NCBI GenBank assembly: GCA_946615875.1
Contig: CAMOIK010000028.1
Coordinates: 1 to 15,895 of the forward strand
Length of the DNA stretch: 15,895 nt
Direction of reading: 5' to 3'
Origin: an uncultured Verrucomicrobiota bacterium
Lineage (GTDB): Bacteria > Verrucomicrobiota > Kiritimatiellia > RFP12 > UBA1067
Below the pieces are notes generated by a model that searched no databases, was not told where the DNA came from, and was given only the letters and a program-made list of their open reading frames with translations. This document shows, in pieces, positions 6,165 through 13,131 of the stretch. Every line of letters starts with the position of its first letter. The stretch's first letter is position 1. Made by a program: the position numbers and the translations under genes.

Positions 6165-7907
6165 TTACTCCGCCGCCGGCATGGGGGCGAGCTTCTCGAA
6201 GTCGGTGACGGAGGCGGTGTAGCCGCTCTTCGCCTTCGCGAGTTCGGCGCGCAGCGAGGGGAACTTGGCTGCGAGCCAGTAGTCGAGCGCAAGCTTCTTT
6301 TCGGGGAACTTCGCCGCGAACCTGACGAAGAGCGAGCCGATCACGACGCCGATCGCCGCATCGACGAGCTGCCTCGCGTGCAGATCCTGGTACATCCTCC
6401 CGGCTCCGTGCCCCTTGACAAACTCCGCCGCTTCGTCGGTCTCGGCGGCGAACTTGTTGATCTCCGCCACCGCCGCGAGCAGGTCCGGGCCGACTTCGAC
6501 GCCGTTCAGCACGTCGGCGACGACATCCTTGTAGAGGCCGGCCATGACGCCTGCGATCGCCGCCACGACCTGCAGCTGGGACGTCCCTTCGTAGATCGTG
6601 GTGATGCGGCTGTCGCGCAGGTAGCGCTCCACCGGGTAGTCCTTCATGAAGCCGGAGCCGCCCAGCACCGCCACTGCGCCGTTCGCGGCGCGCATGGACA
6701 TTTCCGAGGCGTAGTACTTGGCCATGGGCGTGAGCATCTTGTTGAAGCCCGCGTAGAGCTTCATGCGCCGGCGCACGTCCTGCGCCTCGGGCTTGCCCTT
6801 GAGCGTCTCGAACTTCTTCGAAAGGCCCATTTCGAGATCCACGCTCTTAGACGAGTAGTATGCGAGGAGGCGCGAGCCCTGCAACTCTACCGACATGTCG
6901 CCCATCAGCTCGCGCAGGGCGGGGAACGAGTCGATCGTGACGCCGAACTGCCTGCGGCTGGCCGCGTAGTCGCGGGCGGCGCGGTAGGCGGCTTCGCCGA
7001 TGCCCGTGCCTTGCGCCGAGATTCCGACGCGCGCGCCGTTCATGAGCGACATCACGTAGGTGATGAGTCCGCGCTTGCGCTGGCCGATGAGCTTGGCCGG
7101 GGCGTCGGTGAAAACGAGTTCGCACGTTGGCGAGCCGTTGATGCCCAGCTTGTGCTCGAGGCGCCTCACCTTGACCCACGGGCCCTTCTCAACGAGCAGG
7201 CACGAAAGGCCGCGCCCGTCGCTGAACTCCGGCTCGGTGCGCGCGAGCACCAGCAGCACGTCGCCGCATCCGTTCGTGATGAAGCGCTTCACGCCGTTCA
7301 CGAACCAGTTGCCGTCCGCGTCCTGAGTGGCCGTGGTCTTGACGCTCTGGAGGTCGCTGCCGGCATCGGGCTCGGTCAGGACCATCGCGCCTGTGTAGGT
7401 GCCGTCGCAGAGCTTCGGCACGTACTCGGCCTTTATCTCCTCGCTCGCGAACTGGTTTATCGTCTCCGCTATGCCCTGGAGGCCGAAGATGTTCATGAGC
7501 GAGGCGTCGGCGCGGCTCACGATGTCGTTGCAGGCCGTGAGCACGACGCAAGGCATGTTGAGCCCGCCAAGATAATATGGTATGGTGACGCCCGAGAGGC
7601 GGGTCTTGCCGAAGAGCTTGATCGCGAGCGCGATGCCCGGCGCGTATGTGACGCTGCCGTCGTCGTTCAGGACGTTGCCGACCTTGTCCGTCTCCTCGGC
7701 CGTCGGCGCGATGCGGTTGCCCGCCACGTCGCCGCAGACGCAAAGCGCGCGTTTGTAGTTGTCTATTGCGTCCTCGGCGTTCGTCGGCGCGAAGTCGCAT
7801 TCCTTCGCGAAGCGGAAGCCCTCCTCCTGGAGTTCCGCCACTTCGCCGAGGTCCATCGCGTCGATCGTCTTCTCGATGTCTGGGTTGTCTAGATAGAAGT
7901 TGGACAT
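6165..7907 (-). CDS. Acyl-CoA dehydrogenase, long (about 580-residue) type
   Basis: The 580-residue flavoenzyme should oxidise an acyl-CoA to the 2-enoyl-CoA (or work in reverse) and exchange electrons with the Etf encoded upstream. The family signature AMVLTEPDAGSDLQSVK lies at 174-190, NGVKRFITNG at 204-213, and SRRQFGVTID at 317-326. The catalytic glutamate is E440 in TTIYEGTSQLQ. A C-terminal extension of about 130 residues beyond the core makes it longer than butyryl-CoA dehydrogenase (about 380) and closer in size to DmdC-like dehydrogenases. The chain length of the substrate cannot be read from sequence. The start is ATG at 7907, only 4 bp after the etfA stop, with AAGG/AAGGG just upstream inside the end of etfA. 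The arrangement etfB-etfA-dehydrogenase strongly suggests a working trio. Confidence 0.92.
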   Translation of the reverse strand: MSNFYLDNPDIEKTIDAMDLGEVAELQEEGFRFAKECDFAPTNAEDAIDNYKRALCVCGDVAGNRIAPTAEETDKVGNVLNDDGSVTYAPGIALAIKLFGKTRLSGVTIPYYLGGLNMPCVVLTACNDIVSRADASLMNIFGLQGIAETINQFASEEIKAEYVPKLCDGTYTGAMVLTEPDAGSDLQSVKTTATQDADGNWFVNGVKRFITNGCGDVLLVLARTEPEFSDGRGLSCLLVEKGPWVKVRRLEHKLGINGSPTCELVFTDAPAKLIGQRKRGLITYVMSLMNGARVGISAQGTGIGEAAYRAARDYAASRRQFGVTIDSFPALRELMGDMSVELQGSRLLAYYSSKSVDLEMGLSKKFETLKGKPEAQDVRRRMKLYAGFNKMLTPMAKYYASEMSMRAANGAVAVLGGSGFMKDYPVERYLRDSRITTIYEGTSQLQVVAAIAGVMAGLYKDVVADVLNGVEVGPDLLAAVAEINKFAAETDEAAEFVKGHGAGRMYQDLHARQLVDAAIGVVIGSLFVRFAAKFPEKKLALDYWLAAKFPSLRAELAKAKSGYTASVTDFEKLAPMPAAE

Positions 7908-7911
7908 TGCC

Positions 7912-8934
7912 TTAGCCCTTGATTGCCTTGATGAGTTTGGGGACGACGACGTTGAGGTCGCCGACGATGCCGTAGTGCGCGACCTTGAAGATGGGCGCGT
8001 CCTTGTCGGTGTTGATCGCGATTATCTTCGCGGAGTCCTGCATTCCCGCCAGATGCTGGACGGCGCCGGATATGCCGCAGGAGATCATGAGCGCCGGGCG
8101 CACGGTGACGCCGGTCTGGCCGATCTGACGCTCGTGCTCCAGGTAGCCGAGATCGACGGCGGCGCGGCTGCCGCCCACGGCGCCGCCCAACGCGTCCGCC
8201 AGGTCGTGAAGGAGCTTGAAGTTTTCCCTGGAGCCCACGCCGGCGCCGCCTGCGACGATGATTCTGGCGCCCTTGAGATTGACCGACGAGTGGCGGCGGA
8301 CGATTTCCAGCACCTCCACGGGGATGTCCGCGCCGTCCAGGCCGGCTTCATGGCGCACCAGTTCGCCCGTCCTGCCGGGCTGGGTGGCGAGCGGCTTCAT
8401 CACGCCCTCGCGCACCGTGGCCATCTGCGGCCAGTTGCGAGGATTGACGATGGTGGCGATGATGTTTCCGCCGAAGGCCGGTCTGATCTGCATGAGGATG
8501 TTCTTGAATTCCTCGCCGGTCTTCTTGTCGGTGAAGTCGCCGATCTGCAGGTCCGTGCAGTCGGCGGTGAGGCCGCACTTCAGTTCGGAGGCGACGGCGG
8601 GCGCTAGGTCTCTGCCCATGTGCGTGGCGCCGAAGACGACGATCTGCGGCGCGGTCTCGCGAATTGCCTTGACGAGCGCGTGGCGGTAGGGCATGCCTCT
8701 GAACACCTTCAGTTCCGGCGCTTCGATCAGGCGCACCTTGTCGGCGCCCGCCTCGAACAGCGGCGCGGCGAGCGCCTCCACGCAGTGCCCCATGAGGACG
8801 GCTGCGAGCGGCACGCCCAGTCTGTCCGCCAGTTCCCTGCCTTTGCCGAGGAGTTCGCGGGGCACGTCGCTCAGCACCCCCTCCTCCTGCTCCGCGAACA
8901 CCCAAACTTCGCCCTTGCTGCGATCTGTAGCCAT
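7912..8934 (-). CDS. etfA: Electron transfer flavoprotein, alpha subunit
   Basis: The 340-residue product pairs with EtfB and carries the alpha-FAD. The N-terminal ETF domain (about 1-190) is followed by the FAD-binding domain. That domain holds AGGAGVGSRENFKLLHDLA (228-246), LGGAVGGSRAAVD (249-261), RQIGQTGVTVRP (269-280), CGISGAVQHLAGM (286-298) and AINTDKDAPIF (306-316), the classical alpha-subunit signature. The length is usual, and no ferredoxin domain is fused at the N-terminus. The start is ATG at 8934 with GAAAGG at 8950-8945. A longer in-frame start near 9141 would run through the end of etfB and adds arginine-rich sequence unlike the family, so it was not used. It lies 32 bp after etfB and 4 bp before the acyl-CoA dehydrogenase gene. 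Confidence 0.95.
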   Translation of the reverse strand: MATDRSKGEVWVFAEQEEGVLSDVPRELLGKGRELADRLGVPLAAVLMGHCVEALAAPLFEAGADKVRLIEAPELKVFRGMPYRHALVKAIRETAPQIVVFGATHMGRDLAPAVASELKCGLTADCTDLQIGDFTDKKTGEEFKNILMQIRPAFGGNIIATIVNPRNWPQMATVREGVMKPLATQPGRTGELVRHEAGLDGADIPVEVLEIVRRHSSVNLKGARIIVAGGAGVGSRENFKLLHDLADALGGAVGGSRAAVDLGYLEHERQIGQTGVTVRPALMISCGISGAVQHLAGMQDSAKIIAINTDKDAPIFKVAHYGIVGDLNVVVPKLIKAIKG

Positions 8935-8966
8935 TTTGTCCAAGCCTTTCTTTTGTGTGCGGGGTT

Positions 8967-9824
8967 CTAGCCGATCGTGTGGTCTGCGACGAGTTCGGCG
9001 ACGAGCGCGCCCACGCCCTCGTCGGTGGGCGCGACTTCCTTGAAGTCGCCGCCGGCGAGGACCACCGAGACTATCTTGTTGACGTTTGTCGGGCTGCCAG
9101 CAAAGCCGCACCTTTCCGGCTCCGCTCCGATGTCGTCGCACGAAAGCTGCCCGATCTTCAGGTCGCCCTCGAGCGGTTCGCCGCCGTTCTCCACGGCCGC
9201 TTTGGCCTTCTTGTATTTCATCACGCGGCGCACGTCGAAGGGTCTGAGCTCGCCGAACCTGTCCGTCACGGTGAAGAGGGCGGGGAGCTTCACGCGGTCT
9301 TTCTCCACGCCGGTGCCGATGTCACGCGTGGCGATGGCGAAGTCGCCGTCCATCTTCAGGTCTTCGAGATACGTGATGGCGGCGAAGCCGAGTTTTTCCG
9401 CGATCTGCGGGCCCGTCTGGGCGGTGTCGCCGTCGATTGCCTGGCGGCCGCAGAACACCATGTCCGGCTGGAACATTTTCACAGCGCACGAGAGGATGTA
9501 GCTGGTGGCGAGCGTGTCGGAGCCGGCCGCCTTGCGGTCGGTCACGAGATACGCTTCGTCGGCGCCGCACATCAGCGCGTCGCGCAGAATGGCGCAGGCG
9601 GCCGGCAGCCCCATGGCCACGGCGATGACCTTGCCGCCGTGCTCGTCCTTGACGCGTAGCGCGGCCTCGAGTGCGTTTCTGTCCTCCGGGTTGAAGATGG
9701 CGGGCAGCGCGGCGCGGTTGATCGTGCCGTCCGCCTTCATCGCCTCGCCCGTGACCTTCTTGGTGTCGGGCACCTGTTTGATGCACACGACGCACCTGTA
9801 TCCGCTCTTCTTGCTTGCATTCAT
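8967..9824 (-). CDS. etfB: Electron transfer flavoprotein, beta subunit (bifurcating-type motif)
   Basis: The 285-residue beta subunit begins with VVCIKQVPDT (12-21), contains NPEDRNALEAALRVKD (45-60), and has FCGRQAIDGDTAQTGPQIAEKLG at 124-146. The DGDTAQ(V/T)GP form is the one described for electron-bifurcating Etfs, where the beta-FAD takes electrons from NADH and splits them between ferredoxin and the dehydrogenase. Mitochondrial-type Etfs differ here. Bifurcation is therefore likely but inferred. I chose ATG 9824. An in-frame ATG at 9833 falls inside the -10 box and a GTG at 9854 lies upstream of it, so neither can be on the transcript. No ribosome site precedes 9824, which fits a leaderless message. 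It heads the putative six-gene minus-strand operon. Confidence 0.94.
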   Translation of the reverse strand: MNASKKSGYRCVVCIKQVPDTKKVTGEAMKADGTINRAALPAIFNPEDRNALEAALRVKDEHGGKVIAVAMGLPAACAILRDALMCGADEAYLVTDRKAAGSDTLATSYILSCAVKMFQPDMVFCGRQAIDGDTAQTGPQIAEKLGFAAITYLEDLKMDGDFAIATRDIGTGVEKDRVKLPALFTVTDRFGELRPFDVRRVMKYKKAKAAVENGGEPLEGDLKIGQLSCDDIGAEPERCGFAGSPTNVNKIVSVVLAGGDFKEVAPTDEGVGALVAELVADHTIG

Positions 9825-9831
9825 GCCGCAC

Positions 9832-9843
9832 ATTATACCATAT
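9832..9843 (-). promoter_or_regulatory. Promoter of etfB: extended -10 box
   Basis: The minus strand reads ATATGGTATAAT from 9843 to 9832, giving a perfect TATAAT with the TGN extension. The region at -35 (9855-9860, AACACA) matches the consensus poorly, which an extended -10 can compensate. Transcription would start about 7 bases downstream, at 9826-9824, practically on the etfB ATG. Confidence 0.75.
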
Positions 9844-9845
9844 TT

Positions 9846-9908
9846 TCCCCGCACTGTGTTGGGGAGACGGAATTTCGGGGTGCAAAATCCCCTTGCGCCG
9901 CAGTGCGG
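9846..9908. promoter_or_regulatory. Dyads in the etfB/rhaT divergent region
   Basis: CCGCACTG (9849-9856) and CAGTGCGG (9901-9908) are exact inverted copies 44 bp apart. The first overlaps the -35 zone of etfB, and the second lies between the -35 and -10 of rhaT. Nested inside, TCCCC (9846-9850) and GGGGA (9861-9865) form a smaller dyad. They could be operators for a shared regulator. No regulator gene is in the window, so this is a suggestion only. Confidence 0.35.
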
Positions 9909-9922
9909 AAATTTGGTAGAAT
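9893..9922 (+). promoter_or_regulatory. Promoter of rhaT
   Basis: An extended -10 TGGTAGAAT lies at 9914-9922 (hexamer 9917-9922). TTGCGC at 9893-9898 is a partial -35 with an 18-bp spacer. The predicted start near 9929 leaves a leader of about 34 nt that contains the ribosome sites AAGGAG (9946-9951) and AGAGG (9953-9957). Confidence 0.6.
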
Positions 9923-9962
9923 ATGTCGCAAAACGACCGAAAGGGAAGGAGAAGAGGAAGCG

Positions 9963-10997
9963 ATGGAGACCATTACGGGTGCGATGCTGTGGGTGCTGGG
10001 CGGGCTTGCCGGCGCGGTTTTCACCATGCCGTTCCGCAAGGTGAAGGGGTGGCGCTACGAGAGCTACTGGCTGGTGTACGCCGTGTTCGGCCTCGTGCTG
10101 TTCCCGTTCGCGCTGGCGAGCGCCACCGTGCCGGACGTGGTCGGGGTCATAGGCCGGGCGTCGGCGGCGACGCTGGCGATGTGCGCAGGGTTCGGCGCGC
10201 TGTGGGGGATAGGCGGGCTTTGCTGGGGGCTGATGATACGCTACCTTGGCGTAGGCCTGGGGCTGGCGATCGGATGCGGCCTCTGCTCGGCGACGGGGAC
10301 GTTGATACCGCCGATCGTCAAGGGCCAGGCGGCGTCGCTCGTCGCCGACAAGGCGGCGGCGATCACGCTCGTGAGCGTGTTCGTGTCGCTGCTCGGCATT
10401 GTTTTCGTGGGGCTGGCGGGCAAATCGAAGGAGGACGAGCTGCCCGAGGAGGCGAAGAAGGCGGCGGTGGCCGAGTTCGACTTCAAGAAGGGCATCCTGG
10501 TGGCGCTAATCGCCGGCGTGGCCTCCGCTGGCATGAACTTCGGTCTGCAGGGCGGCGGCGAACTGGAGCGCGCCGCGCTCGCCGCCGGTGCGCGCGACGT
10601 GTGGAAGGGGATGCCCGTGCTGGTGGTGGTGCTGTTCGGCGGCTTCGTCGTGCAGCTCGCGTGGTGCATGCAGCAGAACGCGAAGAACAAGTCGTTCGGC
10701 GACTACGCGACGCTCGCCCGGCCCGCGACGATGGGCGTGCTGTTCTGGAGCGGCCTCGCCGGCGTCGTATGGGCCTGCCAGTTCGCGTGCCAGAAGGCCG
10801 GCGAGAGTTTCGCCGGAGACATCGCCTACATATCCTTCGCCATCGTCATGGGCTCGAGCGTCCTCTTCTCGTCGCTCCTCGGCGTGTGTCTGGGCGAATG
10901 GAAGGGCACCGGCGCCAGGACGCGGGCGTTTCTGGCGATCGGCCTGGCCGTCCTCGCCGCGTCCATAGGCATCGCCGTGGCCGCCAAGATGGTCTGA
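9963..10997 (+). CDS. rhaT: L-rhamnose/proton symporter RhaT
   Basis: The 344-residue inner-membrane protein has the same length as E. coli RhaT. The family N-terminus is clear: TGAMLWVLGGLAGAVFTMPFRKVKGWRYESYWL with F and P residues in place, then LWGIGGLCWGLMIRYLGVGLGLAIG and a glycine-rich SATGTLIPPI segment. About ten hydrophobic membrane segments alternate with short charged loops, the longest being a central loop with KSKEDELPEEAKKAA. It would import L-rhamnose with a proton. The start is ATG at 9963, preceded by AGAGG at 9953-9957; longer in-frame extensions are charged and unlike the family. It lies 69 bp upstream of rhaA on the same strand, with a GC-rich hairpin between, so one transcript is likely. 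No rhaS/rhaR-type regulator is nearby. Confidence 0.93.
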   Translation: METITGAMLWVLGGLAGAVFTMPFRKVKGWRYESYWLVYAVFGLVLFPFALASATVPDVVGVIGRASAATLAMCAGFGALWGIGGLCWGLMIRYLGVGLGLAIGCGLCSATGTLIPPIVKGQAASLVADKAAAITLVSVFVSLLGIVFVGLAGKSKEDELPEEAKKAAVAEFDFKKGILVALIAGVASAGMNFGLQGGGELERAALAAGARDVWKGMPVLVVVLFGGFVVQLAWCMQQNAKNKSFGDYATLARPATMGVLFWSGLAGVVWACQFACQKAGESFAGDIAYISFAIVMGSSVLFSSLLGVCLGEWKGTGARTRAFLAIGLAVLAASIGIAVAAKMV

Positions 10998-11066
10998 AGT
11001 CTGGCGGCGGCGGTCGCGCCGCCCGCATGGCATTGACGATTTCCCAAACCAACGGAAAGGAACCAA

Positions 11067-12302
11067 ATGAGCTACAAAGAAGCGCAGAAGAAGTATGCCA
11101 AGATCGGCATAGACACCGAAAAGACGATCGCCGCGCTTGGCAGGATCGCGATCTCGATGCATTGCTGGCAGGGAGACGACGTCGGCGGCTTCGAGTCCGT
11201 CGGAGGCGCCTCCAACGGCATCCAGACCACCGGCAACTACCCCGGCAAGGCCACGACGCCAGCAGAGCTGATGGCGGACATCGACTTCGCGATGTCGCTC
11301 ATCCCCGGCAAGCACCGCGTGAACCTGCACGCCTGCTACGGCATCCACAAGGACAAGGTGGTGGATCGCGACAAGATCGGCCCCGCGCAGTTCGCGCCGT
11401 GGGTGGAGTGGGCGAAGAAGCGCGGCTACGGGCTCGACTTCAACCCCACGTTCTTCTCGCACGGCAATGTCAAGGACGGCCTCACGCTCTCCTCGCCGGA
11501 CCCGAAGGTGCGCAATTTCTGGATCGCCCACGGCATCCAGTGTCTCAAGATCGCCGAATACATGGCCAAGGAGCTGAAGAGCCCGTGCGCGATCAACTTC
11601 TGGTGCCCTGACGGCTTCAAAGACGAGCCGTCCGACCGCCTCGGTCCGCGCAAGCGCATGGCGGATTCCCTCGACAAGATCTTCAAGACCAGATACGACA
11701 AGAAGCTGGTCGTGCCGACGTTCGAGTCCAAGCTCTTTGGCATCGGCGTGGAGTCCTACACCGTGAACTCCCACGAGTTCGTGATGGGCTACGCGCAGAG
11801 CCGCAAGATCCTCGCGCTTCTCGACATGGGCCACTTCCACATCTCCGAGAACGTTGCGGACAAGATCAGTTCGTTCCTGATGTTCTTCGGCAAGGTGGCG
11901 TTCCACATCTCGCGCCCCGTCCGCTGGGACTCCGACCACGTGATCCGCCAGAACGACGACCTCCGCGCCGCCGCGCAGGAGATCGTGAGGATGGGGCCGG
12001 AGAACTTCATCATCGCGCTCGACTACTTCGACGCCTCGATCTGCCGTGTCGCCGCGTGGGTGCTCGGGATGCGCAACATGCAGAAGGAACTGCTCAAGGC
12101 GATGCTCACGCCCAACGACGCGCTGAGGCGGATGCAGGACGAAGGCCGCTTCACCGCGCAGCTGGTGCTGCAGGAGGAATACAAGGACTATCCGTTCGAG
12201 GAGGTCTGGGCGGAGTTCTGCAGGCGCAACGGCCAGGCCGCCGACGAATCCTGGTTCTCCAAGGTGGAGAAGTACGAGAAGGACGTGCTGCTCAAGCGCT
12301 GA
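11067..12302 (+). CDS. rhaA: L-rhamnose isomerase RhaA
   Basis: The 411-residue enzyme converts L-rhamnose to L-rhamnulose in the cytoplasm and depends on divalent metal. It aligns along its length with E. coli RhaA: MHCWQGDDVGGFE (31-43), NLHACYG (86-92), FNPTFFSH (125-132), CLKIAEYMAKELKSPCAINFW-like central part, LLDMGHFH (251-258), SRPVRWDSDHV (282-292) and LDYFDASICRVAAWVLGMRNMQK (318-340). Likely metal-binding and catalytic acidic and histidine residues include D253, H280, D288 and D290. The start is ATG at 11067 with AAAGGA at 11056-11061. Rhamnulokinase and rhamnulose-1-phosphate aldolase are not in this window, so the rest of the pathway must be encoded elsewhere. A terminator follows directly. 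Confidence 0.97.
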   Translation: MSYKEAQKKYAKIGIDTEKTIAALGRIAISMHCWQGDDVGGFESVGGASNGIQTTGNYPGKATTPAELMADIDFAMSLIPGKHRVNLHACYGIHKDKVVDRDKIGPAQFAPWVEWAKKRGYGLDFNPTFFSHGNVKDGLTLSSPDPKVRNFWIAHGIQCLKIAEYMAKELKSPCAINFWCPDGFKDEPSDRLGPRKRMADSLDKIFKTRYDKKLVVPTFESKLFGIGVESYTVNSHEFVMGYAQSRKILALLDMGHFHISENVADKISSFLMFFGKVAFHISRPVRWDSDHVIRQNDDLRAAAQEIVRMGPENFIIALDYFDASICRVAAWVLGMRNMQKELLKAMLTPNDALRRMQDEGRFTAQLVLQEEYKDYPFEEVWAEFCRRNGQAADESWFSKVEKYEKDVLLKR

Positions 12303-12310
12303 CGGCGGCG

Positions 12311-12337
12311 GCCGCGGGCCTGCAGGCCCGCGGCTTT
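12311..12337 (+). terminator. GC-rich hairpin terminator after rhaA
   Basis: GCCGCGGGCC (12311-12320), a TGCA loop and GGCCCGCGGC (12325-12334) form a perfect 10-bp stem eight bases after the rhaA stop. It is followed by only TTT. The stem is strong but the T-run is short, so termination may be partial and rlmB could receive read-through. Confidence 0.7.
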
Positions 12338-12357
12338 CCATATTCGGAATTCCGACC

Positions 12358-13131
12358 ATGCACGGCAAAGGACCCAGAGAACTGGTGACCGGCGGAGAGT
12401 GGATCTACGGGCGCAACCCGGTGGAGGAGGCGCTCGCCGCCGGCCGCCGCACCTGCTCCGAGATAGTGCTGCCGCCGGCCTTCCCAGACGAAGACGACCA
12501 GCTGCGGCGCATACGCGACGAGGCGCGCGCCCGCCGCCTGGTGGTGCGCGGCATGGAGCGCGAGCAGCTCGACAGGCTCACGCGCTTCGGCCACCACCAG
12601 GGCGTGGCGCTCAAGACGACCGGCTACCCCTACGTCGGCTTCGAAGAAATCCTCGAGGCCGCGCGCGACGACGAAAACGCGCTTGTCGTCGTCCTCGACC
12701 ACCTGGAAGACCCGCAGAACGTCGGCTCGATCCTGCGCACGGCGTGCGCCGTCGGCGCGACAGGCGTCGTAATCCCCGAAGACCGCGCCTGCGGCATCAC
12801 GCCGGCGGCGGTGCGCGCCTCCGCCGGAGGGGCCGAGCACCTGAAGGTCGCCCACGTGGTGAACATCGTCCGCGCCATCAAGGACTTGAAGGATGCCGGG
12901 CTGTGGATCACGGGGCTTGACTTCGGGGAGTGCTCGCGTCCCTACACCGAGATAGACTTTAAAGGAGGCGTGGGCCTTGTCGTGGGCGCGGAAGGCGCGG
13001 GAATTTCGCGTCTCGTGCGCGAAAACTGCGATTTCGTGGCGGAAATCCCGATGCCCGGCGGCTTCGAGTCGCTCAACGCCGGCGTCGCCGCCGCCGTCGC
13101 GATGTACGAAATCCTGCGGCAGCGCAAATGA
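12358..13131 (+). CDS. rlmB: 23S rRNA 2'-O-methyltransferase RlmB (SpoU/TrmH family)
   Basis: The 257-residue protein has an N-terminal substrate-binding region starting at WIYGRNPVEEAL (15-26) and a C-terminal knotted SPOUT domain. The three family motifs are present: motif 1 LDHLEDPQNVGSILRTA (113-129) with N121 and R127, motif 2 GLVVGAEGAGISRLVRE (206-222), and motif 3 IPMPGGFESLNAGVAAAVAMYE (230-251). The usual SLNVS of motif 3 is SLNAG here. RlmB methylates the ribose of G2251 in 23S rRNA using S-adenosylmethionine; a related tRNA or rRNA target cannot be excluded. The chosen ATG at 12358 has no clear ribosome site and is preceded by a 10-bp palindrome (12345-12354); the GTG around 12385 is an alternative start. 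The stop overlaps the flippase start as ATGA, so the two are probably coupled. Confidence 0.88.
   Translation: MHGKGPRELVTGGEWIYGRNPVEEALAAGRRTCSEIVLPPAFPDEDDQLRRIRDEARARRLVVRGMEREQLDRLTRFGHHQGVALKTTGYPYVGFEEILEAARDDENALVVVLDHLEDPQNVGSILRTACAVGATGVVIPEDRACGITPAAVRASAGGAEHLKVAHVVNIVRAIKDLKDAGLWITGLDFGECSRPYTEIDFKGGVGLVVGAEGAGISRLVRENCDFVAEIPMPGGFESLNAGVAAAVAMYEILRQRK

Noticed and set aside
4039..7892. Long plus-strand open frames at 4039-5427 and 6117-7892
   Set aside because: They lie opposite bioDA, bioWF and the dehydrogenase. Their products are rich in Arg, His, Ala and Gly with no recognisable fold, as expected from antisense frames in GC-rich genes.
8935..9141. N-terminal extension of etfA
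   Set aside because: The extra 69 codons overlap the end of etfB and encode arginine-rich sequence unlike EtfA. The ATG at 8934 has a ribosome site and family homology.
11006..11023. GGCGGCG/CGCCGCC hairpin between rhaT and rhaA as a terminator
   Set aside because: There is no T-run, and rhaA follows closely with a good ribosome site and no clear promoter of its own. At most it may process or slow the transcript.
12345..12354. Palindrome CGGAATTCCG before rlmB as an operator
   Set aside because: It is a single short palindrome without a recognisable promoter around it; chance is a sufficient explanation.
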